Below are positions 1 to 11,459 of a stretch of 64,000 nucleotides of DNA, in pieces. The translations under genes and the position numbers were made by a program. Every line of letters begins with the position of its first letter. The first letter of the stretch is position 1. Source of the stretch: Sphingobium sp. 15-1 (GTDB lineage Bacteria > Pseudomonadota > Alphaproteobacteria > Sphingomonadales > Sphingomonadaceae); the NCBI RefSeq assembly GCF_013375535.1, contig NZ_JABXJG010000001.1, forward strand, positions 682,001 to 746,000, read 5' to 3'. The notes under the pieces are model-generated. The model did not search any database, was not told the DNA's origin, and saw only the letters and a list, made by a program, of their open reading frames with translations.

Positions 1-1572
1 AAGGGGAAGCGTATTATAGGCCCCTGCCTTGAAACCCCGGCTGACCGATGCATAGGCCATCACATCGTCGGTGAAATGATGATCGAGAGCGACGCGATAG
101 GTGAAGGCGTTGGTCTTCGTCCTGTCGGTGAAGGGGTTCGCTATGCCGGGCGCCGCGGCGGAAACCTCGCCCACGCCGGGGATCACGTAATTCTGCTCGC
201 CATAGCCCGTTATCTTGTCATGGGTGTATCGGGCGCCCACGGTCAGATTGGTTTTCGCGCCCAGCGGAGCGGTGGCCTGCGCGAAGCCGGAATAGCTGTT
301 GACGATCTGCTCGCTGAAGAAAGTCAGTTGCGTGCCGGGGGCGACGAACAGGTTGAACAGGTCGCCATAGCCGATCGCCGGATTATAGCCGGCCTTCCAG
401 TGCAGATAATAGGTGCCGAAAATCCAGTTGATCTTCGATCCGGCCTTCGACTTGACCTGGATTTCCTGTGTGATCTGATCGTCCCGGTCGCCCAGATCGG
501 CGTTGTAGAAGGGCTGTCCGCTATAGTCCAAATCGGTGCGGTAGACGCCGTCCGACTTGCGGAACGCCGAAATCGAGACGAGGTCTGCAAAACCGATGTC
601 CTGGTCGATCCGCAGCGACCCGCCATAACCTTCCTCCGACGAGTCGGGACGATGATCGAGGCGCGTATCGTAGAATGTATCCTTGCTGTTCTTCAGCGAC
701 GTCAGCACCGATGTTCCGCCAGGACTGACCCCGAACGTCCCTTCGTAGAAATCCTGTACCGAACCGATGTCGCTCCGCGACTTGGCGTAGAAGCCGACCA
801 GCTTGATCCGGGTGCCGTCGGCCGGTTCCCAGACGAGCTTGGACCGGACGGTCACGAACCAGCCCAGATTGGCGTCCTGACCGGTGCTGAGGCTCTTGCC
901 CCATCCGTCGCGCTGGTCCGATCCGCCGACGGAAATATTCCATGCCAACGTTTCGGTAAGCGGGGCAGAGGCATAGAATTGCCCGCTGATCTTGTCGAAA
1001 TTGGCGTAGCCGATGGTGGCGTTGACCTCGGCATCGCGGCCGGGGTCCTTGCTGAACATCTGGATCGCGCCGCCCGACGAGTTGCGGCCGAACAGCGTTC
1101 CCTGCGGGCCGTTCAGCACCTCCACGCGATCGATGCTGCCAAGTTCCAGATAGGCGGTCGCGAGCCGGGTGTAATAGACATCGTCGATATAGGTCGCGAC
1201 GCTGGATTCATTGCCCAGAGATCCGTTGTTGTTTCCCACGCCTCGCAGAAACGGCAGGTAGACGCCGGCCGTGGAGGAAACCTGAAGGGAAGGGGCGACG
1301 TGCGAGAGATCAGCGAGATTTGCGACGCCGCTGGACTTCAGCGTCTCGGCGTTGAATGCGCTGACGGCGACGGGGGTGTCCTGAAGACGTTCCGACCGTC
1401 GCTGCGCGGTGACGACGATGTCCTGAAGCTGCGCGTCGCCGCCGTTCGTCGCGGCATCCTGGGCGGATGCCGCGGTTGACGTGAGACCGGTGGTGACAAG
1501 AAGCCCGCAAATAAGCTTCGGCGCAATCAGGATGCGCTTGCGATGGCTGCGAGCAATTGAACGGCTATTCAC
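1..1572 (-). CDS. TonB-dependent outer-membrane receptor, C-terminus beyond window
   Basis: This is an outer-membrane receptor for TonB-energised uptake of a large or poorly diffusing substrate. It reads from a GTG at 1572, chosen because GGAGGA lies six bases upstream, and runs open for 524 codons to the window edge, so the end of the barrel is missing. A basic, hydrophobic signal peptide ends near residue 37 (TAASA before QDA). A TonB-box-like IVVTAQRR follows at 52-59, then a plug domain with a GPQGTLFGRNSSGGAI-type motif and barrel strands. It lies downstream of the beta-oxidation operon on the same strand, 255 bases after its last gene, so it may have its own promoter. The substrate is probably that of the neighbouring catabolic genes, but this is inferred only from position. 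Confidence 0.93.
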   Translation of the reverse strand, partial: MNSRSIARSHRKRILIAPKLICGLLVTTGLTSTAASAQDAATNGGDAQLQDIVVTAQRRSERLQDTPVAVSAFNAETLKSSGVANLADLSHVAPSLQVSSTAGVYLPFLRGVGNNNGSLGNESSVATYIDDVYYTRLATAYLELGSIDRVEVLNGPQGTLFGRNSSGGAIQMFSKDPGRDAEVNATIGYANFDKISGQFYASAPLTETLAWNISVGGSDQRDGWGKSLSTGQDANLGWFVTVRSKLVWEPADGTRIKLVGFYAKSRSDIGSVQDFYEGTFGVSPGGTSVLTSLKNSKDTFYDTRLDHRPDSSEEGYGGSLRIDQDIGFADLVSISAFRKSDGVYRTDLDYSGQPFYNADLGDRDDQITQEIQVKSKAGSKINWIFGTYYLHWKAGYNPAIGYGDLFNLFVAPGTQLTFFSEQIVNSYSGFAQATAPLGAKTNLTVGARYTHDKITGYGEQNYVIPGVGEVSAAAPGIANPFTDRTKTNAFTYRVALDHHFTDDVMAYASVSRGFKAGAYNTLPL

Positions 1573-1827
1573 TGTCAGTCCTCCCCCAAAATTTTCGACA
1601 CGGCCATGGGTCAGTTCCAGGCCTGGTTATCGTCCAAAATTAGAAGGGAGCGCCCGTTCCGGACTAGCGTCATCGGCTGCATGTGAGATATAATGCGGAC
1701 GTTATGTATGGGCGCCATGCGCGACATGGCTGAGGGGCGGAACCCACTTTATTTTCCGTCTGTTCGCCCCGTCATTGGCGCAAGAGGGACGGATCAAGTC
1801 CGCCCGCCCATGCCGCCGCCCCGGCCG

Positions 1828-2832
<1,005 letters not shown>

Positions 2833-2844
2833 TCAGTGGCGCGT

Positions 2845-3672
2845 TCAGGCGCCGGAGAAAACGGGTTCGCGCTTCTCGACGAACGCTGCGGTTGCTTCGC
2901 TATGATCGGCTGTGAACATGCAGTGCACATGATGGGTCGCCTCCAGATCGAGGCATTCGTCCATCGTGCCCGACATGGCCCGGTTGAGGTTTTCCTTCAT
3001 ATAGCGGTGGGCGATGCCCGGTCCCACGGCCAATCGCCGGGCAATGGCCAGGGATTGCTCCGCAAGCGCCTCCGGCGAGGCTTCCCAGTTCGACAGGCCA
3101 AGCTGCATGGCGCGTTCGGAAGAGACGCGATCGGACATATAATAAAGCTCCCGCGCCCGCGCCGCGCCGATGAGCTGCGTCATGAAGAAGGTGCCGCCAA
3201 AATCCCCCGACAGGCCGACACGGCTGAACGCCGTCATCAGGATGGCGGAGGTCGACATGATCCGCAGATCGCAGGCGAGCGCGAGCGAAAGGCCGGCCCC
3301 CGCCGCCGCCCCGTTGATGACGGCGAGCGTCGGCTTGGGCATGGAGAAGAGCTTGCCGGCGGTGGCGCGCTGAACCAGGCGCTGGCGGTGGATATAGTCG
3401 TCGGGCGCCCTGCCCGGATGAGCGCTGTCATCCTGCTCGTTCATCGCCTTGACGTCGCCGCCCGCGCAGAAGCCCTTGCCCGCGCCGGTAAGGACGATGC
3501 AGCGGACATCGGGCGCGACCTCCGCGCGGGCCAGTTGATCCGACAGGGCGGCCAGCATTTCAGCGGTCAAGGCGTTGCGCGCCTCGGGGCGGTTCATGGT
3601 CAGCGTCAAAATGCCGTCGGCAAGATGCGCCAGCAGGTGGGAGGTTCCCGTTTCAATGTCGTGGTGCGCCAT
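2845..3672 (-). CDS. Enoyl-CoA hydratase/isomerase (crotonase) family protein
   Basis: This is a 275-residue crotonase-fold enzyme that should hydrate, isomerise or cleave a CoA thioester. The start is the ATG at 3672, giving MAHHDIETG; the reading frame extends further upstream but overlaps the preceding MDR gene. The typical NRPEARNAL loop, the AGGDVKAM oxyanion-hole segment and the NGAAAGAGLSLALACD segment are present. The residue following the second oxyanion glycine region is not a clear hydratase Glu pair, so isomerase, ring hydrolase or hydratase activity are all possible. It lies between the MDR and the nitronate-monooxygenase-like gene in one operon, with 41- and 36-base gaps. Confidence 0.88.
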   Translation of the reverse strand: MAHHDIETGTSHLLAHLADGILTLTMNRPEARNALTAEMLAALSDQLARAEVAPDVRCIVLTGAGKGFCAGGDVKAMNEQDDSAHPGRAPDDYIHRQRLVQRATAGKLFSMPKPTLAVINGAAAGAGLSLALACDLRIMSTSAILMTAFSRVGLSGDFGGTFFMTQLIGAARARELYYMSDRVSSERAMQLGLSNWEASPEALAEQSLAIARRLAVGPGIAHRYMKENLNRAMSGTMDECLDLEATHHVHCMFTADHSEATAAFVEKREPVFSGA

Positions 3673-3713
3673 GGCGGTGTTCCAATCCAGAGGGATGAAG
3701 TGTCGATGGCCTG

Positions 3714-4745
3714 CTATCCGCGTCCGGGCGGGAGCGCGGCTGGCGAAGCGGAGGGAATGACGACGACCTTGCCGATCGCTTCGCGGCTCGCGAGGCGGGC
3801 AATGGCTTCGCCTCCTTCGGCCAGCGCGTAAGTCCGGTCGATCCGGGGGCGGATGAGGCCGTCCCGCCACCAGATGAAGAGTTGCTCGACATGGACCTTG
3901 TGGCGCTCGGGTTCGCGCGCGATGAACGCGCCCCAGAACACGCCGCGCACGTCGCAGGACTTCAGAAGCGTCAGGTTGAGGGGGAGCCGGGGAATGCCTG
4001 CCGGAAATCCGACGACCAGATACCGCCCCTCCCACGCGATGCAGCGCAGCGCCGGTTCTGCATAGTCGCCGCCCACCGGATCATAGATGACATGCGCTCC
4101 ATCCGGTCCGACCGCATCCTTGAAGGCCTGGGCAAGCGCCCTGGCGCCGTCCTTGTCGAAGGGGCCCCGGTCATAGATGATCGTGCGGTCGGCGCCCGCG
4201 GCCTTGGCCGCCGCCGCCTTGTCCGGGCTGGAGACGGCGGCGATGACGGTGGCGCCCATCGCCTTGCCGACCTCGACCGCGGCCAGGCCGACACCGCCCG
4301 CCGCGCCCAGCACGAGCAGCGTTTCGCCGGCCTTGAGCTGGCCTCGGTCCGCGAGCGCATGGATCGTCGTGCCATAGGTGAAAATGAGCGCGGCGCCTTC
4401 GACGGGGTCCTGTCCCTCCGGCAAGCGGATCGCCTCCTTCGCGGGTATGACGACCTCCTCCGCCAGTCCGCCATGGGGAAGAATGGCGATCAGGCGATCC
4501 CCGACCGCCCAGTCGCGGACGTCCGGCCCCAGCGCCACGACAACGCCGGAAATCTCGCAGCCCGGCGCGAAAGGCCGGGGCGGCTTGAACTGATATTTGT
4601 CGGCTATGATCAGCGTGTCGGGATAGTTGATCGCGCAGGCGAGGATGCGGACGCGAAGCTCTCCCGCCCCAGGCGTGGGGCTTGGCAGCTCCGTGAGCGC
4701 GAGCGTGTCGGGACCGCCGACCTGGGTGGAGAGCAGCGCCTTCAT
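3714..4745 (-). CDS. NADPH:quinone oxidoreductase-type zinc-independent MDR
   Basis: This is a 343-residue medium-chain dehydrogenase/reductase of the quinone oxidoreductase branch, expected to reduce an activated double bond or a quinone with NADPH. The N-terminal GroES-like domain has INYPDTLIIADKYQ and the PGCEISGVV motif, and lacks the structural-zinc cysteines of alcohol dehydrogenases. The Rossmann domain has LGAAGGVGLAAVEVGK near residues 145-160. The start is the ATG at 4745, which shares one base with the thiolase stop (TGATG), a sign of translational coupling. In this operon it could act as an enoyl-CoA reductase for a branched or cyclic intermediate, but that is inference. Confidence 0.87.
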   Translation of the reverse strand: MKALLSTQVGGPDTLALTELPSPTPGAGELRVRILACAINYPDTLIIADKYQFKPPRPFAPGCEISGVVVALGPDVRDWAVGDRLIAILPHGGLAEEVVIPAKEAIRLPEGQDPVEGAALIFTYGTTIHALADRGQLKAGETLLVLGAAGGVGLAAVEVGKAMGATVIAAVSSPDKAAAAKAAGADRTIIYDRGPFDKDGARALAQAFKDAVGPDGAHVIYDPVGGDYAEPALRCIAWEGRYLVVGFPAGIPRLPLNLTLLKSCDVRGVFWGAFIAREPERHKVHVEQLFIWWRDGLIRPRIDRTYALAEGGEAIARLASREAIGKVVVIPSASPAALPPGRG

Positions 4746-5917
4746 CACAGCACTTCGAACAGCCCGGCCGCGCCCATTCCGCCGCCGACGCACATCGTCA
4801 CGACGACATATCTGGCGCCGCGCTTCTTGCCCTCGATCAGCGCGTGACCCGTCATGCGTGCGCCCGACATGCCATAAGGATGGCCGATCGAGATCGCCCC
4901 GCCATTGACGTTGAGGCGATCGTCCGGGATGCCGAGCACATCCTGGCAATAGAGGACCTGGACCGCGAACGCTTCATTCAGCTCCCACAGGCCGACATCG
5001 TCCATGGAAAGGCCGAAGCGCTTCAGCAGTTTCGGGATGGCGAAGACGGGGCCGATGCCCATCTCGTCGGGTTCGGTGCCCGCAACCGCCATGCCGACAT
5101 AACGGCCAAGCGGCGTCAGGCCGCGCTGGGCCGCCAGCTCGCTCGTCATGATGACGCAGGCGGACGCGCCATCGGACAGTTGCGATGCGTTCCCCGCCGT
5201 GATGACGCCGCCGTCGACCACGGCTTTCAGGCTGGCCAGCCCTTCCGCGGTCGTTTCCGGCCGGTTTCCTTCATCCTTCGCGATCGTCACTTCCTTCAGC
5301 GACGTCTGCCCGCTGGCCTTGTCGGTCACCGACATGGTCGCCGTGACCGGAACGATCTCCTGATCGAAGGCGCCCGCGTCCTGGGCCCTCGCGGTGAGCT
5401 GCTGGGACCGCAACGCATAGGCGTCCTGGCGTTCCCGCGAGATGCCATAGCGCCGCGCCACCGTTTCGGCGGTCTGGAGCATCGGCATGTAGATGTCGGG
5501 CACCATGGCGACGAGTTCTGGATCGGGATCGACCCGCATGGCAGGCGTCTGGACGAGGGAAATCGACTCTACGCCGCCAGCGACGACCACATCCATATGA
5601 TCGACGATCACCTGCTTGGCGGCGGTCGCGATGGTCATGAGGCCGGACGAGCATTGGCGATCGATGGTCATCCCCGCTACCGAGACTGGCAGTCCGGCGC
5701 GGAGGGCGGCCGTGCGCCCGACGGTCTGCTGCACGCCCTGCGGCAGCGAGCAGCCCAGCAGCACATCCTCGATCTCGCCGGGATCGACGCCTGCGCGCTC
5801 GACCGCGGCGCGGATCGCATGCGCGGCGAGGGTGGGGGAGGGGGTTGCGTTGAACGCGCCGCGATAGGCGCGGCCGATAGGCGTCCTGGCGGTGGAAACG
5901 ATGACGGCGTCGCGCAT
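4745..5917 (-). CDS. Acetyl-CoA acetyltransferase (thiolase)
   Basis: This is a 390-residue thiolase that should cleave a 3-ketoacyl-CoA with CoA, releasing acetyl-CoA or propionyl-CoA. The catalytic set is visible: the nucleophilic Cys in [11 protein letters not shown], the His in [19 protein letters not shown] and the C-terminal Cys in [17 protein letters not shown]. The start at 5917 ([15 protein letters not shown]) is supported by AAAGGAG eight bases upstream and by the conserved family N-terminus; a longer frame reaches upstream without support. It is the cleavage step of the minus-strand beta-oxidation operon, between the MaoC gene and the MDR gene that it overlaps by one base. Confidence 0.94.
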   Translation of the reverse strand: MRDAVIVSTARTPIGRAYRGAFNATPSPTLAAHAIRAAVERAGVDPGEIEDVLLGCSLPQGVQQTVGRTAALRAGLPVSVAGMTIDRQCSSGLMTIATAAKQVIVDHMDVVVAGGVESISLVQTPAMRVDPDPELVAMVPDIYMPMLQTAETVARRYGISRERQDAYALRSQQLTARAQDAGAFDQEIVPVTATMSVTDKASGQTSLKEVTIAKDEGNRPETTAEGLASLKAVVDGGVITAGNASQLSDGASACVIMTSELAAQRGLTPLGRYVGMAVAGTEPDEMGIGPVFAIPKLLKRFGLSMDDVGLWELNEAFAVQVLYCQDVLGIPDDRLNVNGGAISIGHPYGMSGARMTGHALIEGKKRGARYVVVTMCVGGGMGAAGLFEVL

Positions 5918-5940
5918 GATAGGCTCCTTTGAACAGGCAA

Positions 5941-6393
5941 TCAGATGAAGAATTGGCTCAGCCACGTCGCGGTCAGCGCGGGCTTTTCGATACTCTCGAT
6001 TTCGATCACGGCATCGCAGCTCTGCTGGAATTGGCCGGGGCGCTTTTCCTCGATGGCTTTGAGGGTCGATGCTGCGCGGATGCGGCTTCCCGACCGCACG
6101 GGATGGATGAAGCGCACGCGGTCGAAGCCATAATTGACGCCCATGCGGATCTGCAGCGCGGGTGCCCTTATGATCGTCTCCGTCAGATGCGAAAGCAGCG
6201 AAAGCGTGAGGAAGCCATGCGCGATCGTCCCGCCAAATGGAGTCTCCGCAGCGCGATCGCCATCGACATGGATATATTGACGGTCGAGCGTGGCCTCAGC
6301 GAAACGATCGATCATGGATTGATCGACCAGCAGCCAGTCCGAATGGCGGGTGACGCCCACCTCCGGTCGCAGCATTGCCAGAACGTCGCTCAT
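5941..6393 (-). CDS. MaoC-family (R)-specific enoyl-CoA hydratase-like protein
   Basis: This is a 150-residue single-hotdog MaoC protein. The family signature is clear: [21 protein letters not shown], followed by [18 protein letters not shown], which carries the catalytic Asp/His of the hydratase helix. It probably hydrates a trans-2-enoyl-CoA. Its ATG overlaps the TGA of the upstream acyl-CoA dehydrogenase by four bases (ATGA), so translation of the two is likely coupled and the substrate may be handed from one to the other. The window also encodes a crotonase and a FadB-type hydratase, so this one may serve a different stereoisomer or a bulky substrate. Confidence 0.9.
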   Translation of the reverse strand: MSDVLAMLRPEVGVTRHSDWLLVDQSMIDRFAEATLDRQYIHVDGDRAAETPFGGTIAHGFLTLSLLSHLTETIIRAPALQIRMGVNYGFDRVRFIHPVRSGSRIRAASTLKAIEEKRPGQFQQSCDAVIEIESIEKPALTATWLSQFFI

Positions 6394-8129
6394 GCGAACG
6401 CCTCGACGGGCATCGAGCGGACGAGCGTGCTGTGCTGCGCGACGATGGCGAGCCAAGCGCGCGCCTGCGGCAATTCGCTCTCGAAGAAATAGCGGCAAGC
6501 GAATGTCAGGCCGGAACGGAAATGGGTGGGCGGGAGCGCGGCGCCAGAGAGCGCCTGATCCAGCCAGAGCCAGGCGATGACGCCATGTCCGAAAGCCCGC
6601 AGGAACAGGGTCGCGTCGTCGAACGAAGCAGGGCCGCGTCCTTTCAACCCCGCGACAACGCCCTCAATCTCCTCCCAAAAGGCGAGCAGCGGGGCCGCAA
6701 ATCCCGCGAAGACCGCATCTCCTTTCGCGCGAACGGCGGTCGCGTCGATGCGCGCGCGCAACAGGCTAAGCGCCCGCCCGTCCGAGAAGAGAAGCTTGCG
6801 GCCGAGCAGGTCGATCGCCTGGATGCCGGTCGTGCCCTCATGGATCGGGTTCAGCCGGTTGTCGCGCCAGAGCTGCTCGACGTCGAAATCCCGCGTATAG
6901 CCATATCCGCCATGGACCTGGATCGCGAGGTCGTTGGCGATGACCCCGAATTCCGACGGCCAGCTCTTGGCGATCGGCGTCAGCAGCGCGAGCAGCGTTT
7001 CCGCCTCTTCGCTGCCCTGATCGAGCAGATGGGCGCAATATAGGCAGATCGCCAGGGCGCCCTCCGCATAGGCCTTCTGCTGCAACAGCATCCGCCGCAC
7101 GTCCGGATGGTCGATGATCGCGACCGGCGCGCCGCCCTTGCTTCCGACCGGCCGTCCCTGGGCCCGTTCCTGCGCGTAGCGAAGCGACTGGCGATAGCCG
7201 CGATAGGCCAGCGCGGCCGCGCCCATGCCCACCGATATGCGGGCTTCGTTCATCATCTGGAACATTTGCGGAAGGCCCTGGCCCGCCGCGCCGATCCGCC
7301 AGCCTATGGCCCCGCCGCCCTCACCGAAATTCAGCAGGCAATTGGAGGTGCCGCGATTGCCCATCTTGTGATTGAGGCCCGCGACGGCAATGTCGTTGCG
7401 ACCGCCGTCGGGAAGAATCTTGGGCACCACGAACAGCGAAATGCCCTTCGTCCCTTCGGGGAGGCTGCCGTCCTCCAGAGCGATCTTCGCCAGCACGAGA
7501 TGGACGATGTTCTCGCTCGCATCCTGGTCGCCGCCCGAAATCCACATCTTGTTGCCGGTCAGCCGATACCGGGCGCCAAGTTCATCCTCGCCCTCCTGCA
7601 CGGCCCTGGTCCTTATGTCTCCAAGGCTCGAACCCGCCTGAGGCTCCGAGAGGCACATCGTGCCGAACCAGCGGCCTTCGATCTCAGGCAATGCGAACCG
7701 CTCGATCTGGGCGGGCGTGCCGAAGGTCGAGATCACCCGCGCATTGGCGACGGCCAGCATCGAATAGCCTGCCGTCGACACATTGGCGGCGGCGAAGTTG
7801 GAGTGGATGGCGAGGGATGCCGCGAAGCTCAGGCCAAGGCCGCCGAGATTTTCCGGGAAGCTCGCGCCGAACAGGCCCATTTCCGCGAAACGGGAAAGCG
7901 CTTCCCGCACAGCTGGCAGGATGTGCACCCCGTCGGCGTCGAGATAGGGCTCCTCGATGTCGCTCTGCCGATAATGGGGCAGGAAGAGATCGACCGCGAG
8001 CCTTTGCGCCATGTCGAGCATCGCCAGCAACGTCTCGCGCTCGTCGCCCTCCGCTATGTTCAGCCAATCGAAGAGCTGGAAGGCGAGCAGCTCCGGCGAC
8101 GGCAGGGCATCGGCGCTCATGCCGCGCAT
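6390..8129 (-). CDS. Long acyl-CoA dehydrogenase with C-terminal extension (about 580 aa)
   Basis: This is an FAD-dependent acyl-CoA dehydrogenase that introduces a 2,3 double bond. The ACAD core is visible: CLSEPQAGSSLGDIRT binds FAD/substrate, NKMWISGGDQD follows, and the helical domain ends in VHGGYGYTRDFDVEQLWRDNRLNPIHEGTTGIQA. The last 120 or so residues form the extra helical region of the long DmdC/FadE-like subgroup, longer than the usual 380 residues. The start is uncertain: ATGs lie at 8129 and 8120 and a GTG at 8207. I chose 8129 because the codons before it lose the strong third-position GC bias. It is coupled by ATGA to the MaoC gene and lies 190 bases after the FadB-like gene. 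Confidence 0.9.
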   Translation of the reverse strand: MRGMSADALPSPELLAFQLFDWLNIAEGDERETLLAMLDMAQRLAVDLFLPHYRQSDIEEPYLDADGVHILPAVREALSRFAEMGLFGASFPENLGGLGLSFAASLAIHSNFAAANVSTAGYSMLAVANARVISTFGTPAQIERFALPEIEGRWFGTMCLSEPQAGSSLGDIRTRAVQEGEDELGARYRLTGNKMWISGGDQDASENIVHLVLAKIALEDGSLPEGTKGISLFVVPKILPDGGRNDIAVAGLNHKMGNRGTSNCLLNFGEGGGAIGWRIGAAGQGLPQMFQMMNEARISVGMGAAALAYRGYRQSLRYAQERAQGRPVGSKGGAPVAIIDHPDVRRMLLQQKAYAEGALAICLYCAHLLDQGSEEAETLLALLTPIAKSWPSEFGVIANDLAIQVHGGYGYTRDFDVEQLWRDNRLNPIHEGTTGIQAIDLLGRKLLFSDGRALSLLRARIDATAVRAKGDAVFAGFAAPLLAFWEEIEGVVAGLKGRGPASFDDATLFLRAFGHGVIAWLWLDQALSGAALPPTHFRSGLTFACRYFFESELPQARAWLAIVAQHSTLVRSMPVEAFA

Positions 8130-8319
8130 TCCGGTGCCGAAAAGCGGTTCGGATGACGATCGATCATCGTCAAGCGCGTCGCATGGTGCGAGACGGGCAT
8201 TTTCCACGTCATCCCTCTATCTCCCTGAATTTGAAAGGGCTTGATCGACAGCCAGCGTGCCGATGCGCCCGATTGCGGATGTAGCGGCCAAGCGGGCCTG
8301 CGCATCCATGACCTCCGCC

Positions 8320-10353
8320 TCACTTGTCGAGCGGCGTGCCCTGCTCAGCGCAGCGCGCAAGCAGGGGTGAGATTGTGAAGTCAGCGCCAAGACGATCCGA
8401 ATAGCGGCTGAGCGAGCCGACGATGGACTTGAGACCGACCTGATCGGCCCAGAACATCGGTCCGCCCTTGTGACGCGGCCATCCATAACCATAGTTCCAG
8501 ACCACATCGACATCGGAGGCGCGCTGGGCAATATCCTCTTCAAGGATCTTCGCGCCCTCGTTCACCATCGTGTAGAGCGTGCGCACGACGATCTCCTCAT
8601 CCGAGATCTCGCGCGGTTCGATCCCGGCCCTGGCCCGGAAATCAGCGATGATCTGGCTGACGGCGGGCGAAGGCGCGGGCTTGCGCCTGTCGTCATAGTC
8701 ATAATAGCCCGCCTTCGTCTTCTGCCCCCAGCGTCCCTCGGCGCACAGCGCGTCCTGAAGGCTTTCGATCCGCGTCGGATCGCGGTGCCAGCCAATGTCC
8801 ACGCCCGCCAGATCGGCCATCTGGAAAGGCCCCATCGGCATGCCAAAGCCGGTATGGACGCGATCAATCTGTTCGGGCGTCGCCCCTTCGAGCAGCAACG
8901 CTTCGGCATTGACCTGCCGCGGGATCAGCATGCGGTTGCCGATAAACCCATAGCAAACCCCGGAGACGACCGGCACCTTGCCGATCCGGCGGGCAAGGTC
9001 CATGCCGGTCGCCAGTACGTCTGGAGCGGTCCTGGCGCCGCGAACGACCTCCAGCAATTTCATCACATTGGCGGGCGAGAAGAAGTGCAGGCCAAGCACG
9101 TCTTGCGGACGCGTGGTCGCAGCCGCGATGTCATCGATCGACAGGAAGGAGGTGTTGGAGGCGAGTATGGCCCCGGCCTTCACGACGCCGTCTAGGCGCG
9201 CGAATATCTCCTTCTTCAGGTCCATATTCTCGTAAACGGCCTCGATCACCAGATCGCAGTCGGCCAGAGCGTCGAAGTCGAGCGTTGGGGTGAGCAGCGC
9301 CATCGCCTTCTCCACCTGCCCGGATGTCAGCCGGCCCTTCGCCGCCGTCGCCTCATAATTGCCGCGGACCACGGCGACCCCGCGATCGAGCGCGTCCCGC
9401 TGCGTCTCGACGATCGTGATCGGGATTCCGGCATTCAGGAAGTTCATCGCGATCCCGCCGCCCATCGTCCCCGCGCCGATCACGCCGATCTTGCCGACCG
9501 GGCGGAGGGCGACATCCTTGGGCAAGCCTTCGATCTTCGCGGCGGCGCGCTCCGCGAAAAAGACATGGCGAAGCGCCTTCGACTGTTCGCCAACCACAAG
9601 TCCGGCAAACAGGGCGCGTTCCTTCTCCTGACCCTGATCCAGCGGCAGCATGGTCGAAGCGCGCACGGCTTCGATGCAGGCCTTGGGCGCGTCGAGACCG
9701 TTGATCTTGCGCGCATTGTCGGCGGCGAAGGTCTCAAACGCCGCAGGGTCGGCGGACACGGTGCGATCGCCTGTGCGCCGGGGCGCATCGAGGCTGCGGG
9801 CAAAAGCGATCGCTTCGGCCGCCAACGCCGGCTCGTCGCTAGCCAGACGATCCACCAGGCCGATGTCCTGCGCCTTGCGGGCGGAGATCGGACTGCCCGA
9901 GACGATCATTCCCAGCGCCGCCTCGACGCCGATCAGGCGCGGCAGGCGCTGCGTTCCTCCCGCGCCGGGCAGGATGCCCAGCAGAACTTCGGGCAGGCCC
10001 AGCTTGGCGCTGGGGGTCGCGATGCGATAATGACATCCAAGCGCGATCTCCAGCCCGCCACCCAAAGCAGAGCCGTGAATGGCGGCGACGACCGGCTTGC
10101 CGCTCGCCTCGATCGCGTCGATCACTGCGGGCAGATTGGGTTCGGTGAGCGGCTTTCCGAACTCGGTGATGTCGGCGCCCGCCGAAAAAAGCCTTCCGCT
10201 GCCCCGGATCACGATCGCCTTCACCGCGCTGTCGGTCTGCGCGCCGGCCACCGTCTGGGACAAGCCGATCCGAACGGCGGCGGAGAGCGCGTTGACCGGC
10301 GGATTGTTCAGGACGATCTCAAGAATGTCGTCGTGCAGATGAGTCTCGATCAT
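8320..10353 (-). CDS. Bifunctional enoyl-CoA hydratase / 3-hydroxyacyl-CoA dehydrogenase (FadB/FadJ-like)
   Basis: This 677-residue fusion joins a crotonase domain (about residues 1-190, with SAGADITEF and [20 protein letters not shown], plus the [19 protein letters not shown] segment carrying a hydratase Glu) to a 3-hydroxyacyl-CoA dehydrogenase. The dehydrogenase NAD-binding motif is [17 protein letters not shown] near residue 290, followed by [18 protein letters not shown] with the catalytic His, then two C-terminal HCDH domains. It should carry out hydration and NAD-dependent oxidation in one protein. The ATG at 10353 has GAGGA upstream. At this length it matches alphaproteobacterial FadJ-type proteins rather than peroxisomal forms. 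It is the third gene of the operon, 83 bases after the phosphotransferase. Confidence 0.93.
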   Translation of the reverse strand: MIETHLHDDILEIVLNNPPVNALSAAVRIGLSQTVAGAQTDSAVKAIVIRGSGRLFSAGADITEFGKPLTEPNLPAVIDAIEASGKPVVAAIHGSALGGGLEIALGCHYRIATPSAKLGLPEVLLGILPGAGGTQRLPRLIGVEAALGMIVSGSPISARKAQDIGLVDRLASDEPALAAEAIAFARSLDAPRRTGDRTVSADPAAFETFAADNARKINGLDAPKACIEAVRASTMLPLDQGQEKERALFAGLVVGEQSKALRHVFFAERAAAKIEGLPKDVALRPVGKIGVIGAGTMGGGIAMNFLNAGIPITIVETQRDALDRGVAVVRGNYEATAAKGRLTSGQVEKAMALLTPTLDFDALADCDLVIEAVYENMDLKKEIFARLDGVVKAGAILASNTSFLSIDDIAAATTRPQDVLGLHFFSPANVMKLLEVVRGARTAPDVLATGMDLARRIGKVPVVSGVCYGFIGNRMLIPRQVNAEALLLEGATPEQIDRVHTGFGMPMGPFQMADLAGVDIGWHRDPTRIESLQDALCAEGRWGQKTKAGYYDYDDRRKPAPSPAVSQIIADFRARAGIEPREISDEEIVVRTLYTMVNEGAKILEEDIAQRASDVDVVWNYGYGWPRHKGGPMFWADQVGLKSIVGSLSRYSDRLGADFTISPLLARCAEQGTPLDK

Positions 10354-10436
10354 GGAATCCTCGTTTCAGGAAATCTTCTGAAGGCATGGAAATGGGAGAG
10401 GGTGCCGTCGCCCGTCCGGATTTCGCGGGTCTCCGG

Positions 10437-11459
10437 TCATTGCGGCGCACCGGCTATACGCGCCTGCGCCCAGCCCGCCTGCGCTATGAACGGCAATCGG
10501 GCGACCGTCTCGGCGGCCTGCGGGCTTGACGCGTTGCCATCGATCATCCGCTTCTTGATCCCCTGGATGATGCCGGCTGCCCGGAAGAGATTATAGGCGA
10601 AGTACCAGCGCAGATCGGGCAGCGCGTCGCGCCCGGTGGCGGCGCAATAGCGCGTGACCGCTTCTTCCAGGGTCGGGATGCCCGCCTCCGCCAGATCGAC
10701 GCCGCCCAGACCTGCGCGGCCGTCGCAAGGCATCGCCCAGCACATGGCCAGATAGGTGAAATCGGCAAGAGGATCGCCAATGGTCGCCAGCTCCCAATCC
10801 AGAACGGCGCGCACTTCCAGCGTGTCGGCTGCGTAGATCAGATTGTCGATCCGATAATCGCCATGGATGATCGAAACGCCCGATTGCTCCGGCAATGTGC
10901 GCGGCAGCCATGCGATCAGTTTCTCGATCTCGGGAATGTCCTCGGTCTGGGAAGCGCGATATTGCTTCGTCCAGCGCTCGACCTGCCGCCCGATATAATG
11001 GCCCGGACGCCCGAAATCGCCCAGGCCGGCCGCTTGATGGTCGATCGAATGGAGCGCCGCCACCGTGTCGATCATCGCATCATAGCAAGCGCGGCGATCG
11101 GCCTTGGGAAGCTCCGGCAAGGTGCCGTCCCAGAAGGTGCGGCCTTCCACCATTTCCATGAGATAGAAAGTGGCGCCGATAACCTGATCGTCTTCGCAAA
11201 GCGCGACCGGGCGCGGGACCGGAAATCCGGTCGGATGGATGGCCGAGATCAAGCGGAATTCGCGCTCCACCGCATGGGCGGAGGGCAGGAGCGTGCCGAA
11301 CGGCTTGCGGCGCAGCACATAATTGCCGCCATCGGTGCGGATGCGATAGGTCGGGTTGGATTGCCCGCCAGGGAATTTCTCCACCGCTTCGATGCCGGCG
11401 CCGCCGGGGACCGCGCCGCGCATCCAGCGCGCCAGCGCGGTCTCGTTCAGGTCGCTCAC
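10437..11459 (-). CDS. APH-family phosphotransferase, LvaA/ACAD10-11 kinase-like
   Basis: This is a 340-residue aminoglycoside-phosphotransferase-fold kinase. Visible elements are the nucleotide loop [10 protein letters not shown] (residues 29-38), the VLRRKP lysine strand near 48-53, the catalytic HGDYRIDN loop with H199, D201 and N206, and the metal-binding D221 in [11 protein letters not shown]. It starts with GTG at 11459, overlapping the stop of the upstream acyl-CoA dehydrogenase by four bases (GTGA). Kinases of this subgroup paired with such dehydrogenases phosphorylate the 4-hydroxyl of 4-hydroxyacyl-CoA (P. putida LvaA; the kinase domains of ACAD10/11). That function here is inferred from family and gene pairing. 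An antibiotic-resistance role is unlikely in this context. Confidence 0.9.
   Translation of the reverse strand: MSDLNETALARWMRGAVPGGAGIEAVEKFPGGQSNPTYRIRTDGGNYVLRRKPFGTLLPSAHAVEREFRLISAIHPTGFPVPRPVALCEDDQVIGATFYLMEMVEGRTFWDGTLPELPKADRRACYDAMIDTVAALHSIDHQAAGLGDFGRPGHYIGRQVERWTKQYRASQTEDIPEIEKLIAWLPRTLPEQSGVSIIHGDYRIDNLIYAADTLEVRAVLDWELATIGDPLADFTYLAMCWAMPCDGRAGLGGVDLAEAGIPTLEEAVTRYCAATGRDALPDLRWYFAYNLFRAAGIIQGIKKRMIDGNASSPQAAETVARLPFIAQAGWAQARIAGAPQ

Noticed and set aside
76..1479. A 467-codon plus-strand frame opposite the first TonB receptor
   Set aside because: The minus strand carries a receptor with signal peptide, TonB box and plug motifs and a ribosome site. The plus frame has no recognisable domain.
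3672..4035. Long N-terminal extension of the crotonase frame
   Set aside because: The extension is Arg/Pro-rich, overlaps the MDR gene in another frame and lacks homology-like features. The family start at 3672 fits.
10437..11459. Aminoglycoside resistance gene
   Set aside because: The APH fold is present, but the overlap with an ACAD11-like gene inside a beta-oxidation operon argues for a metabolic kinase.
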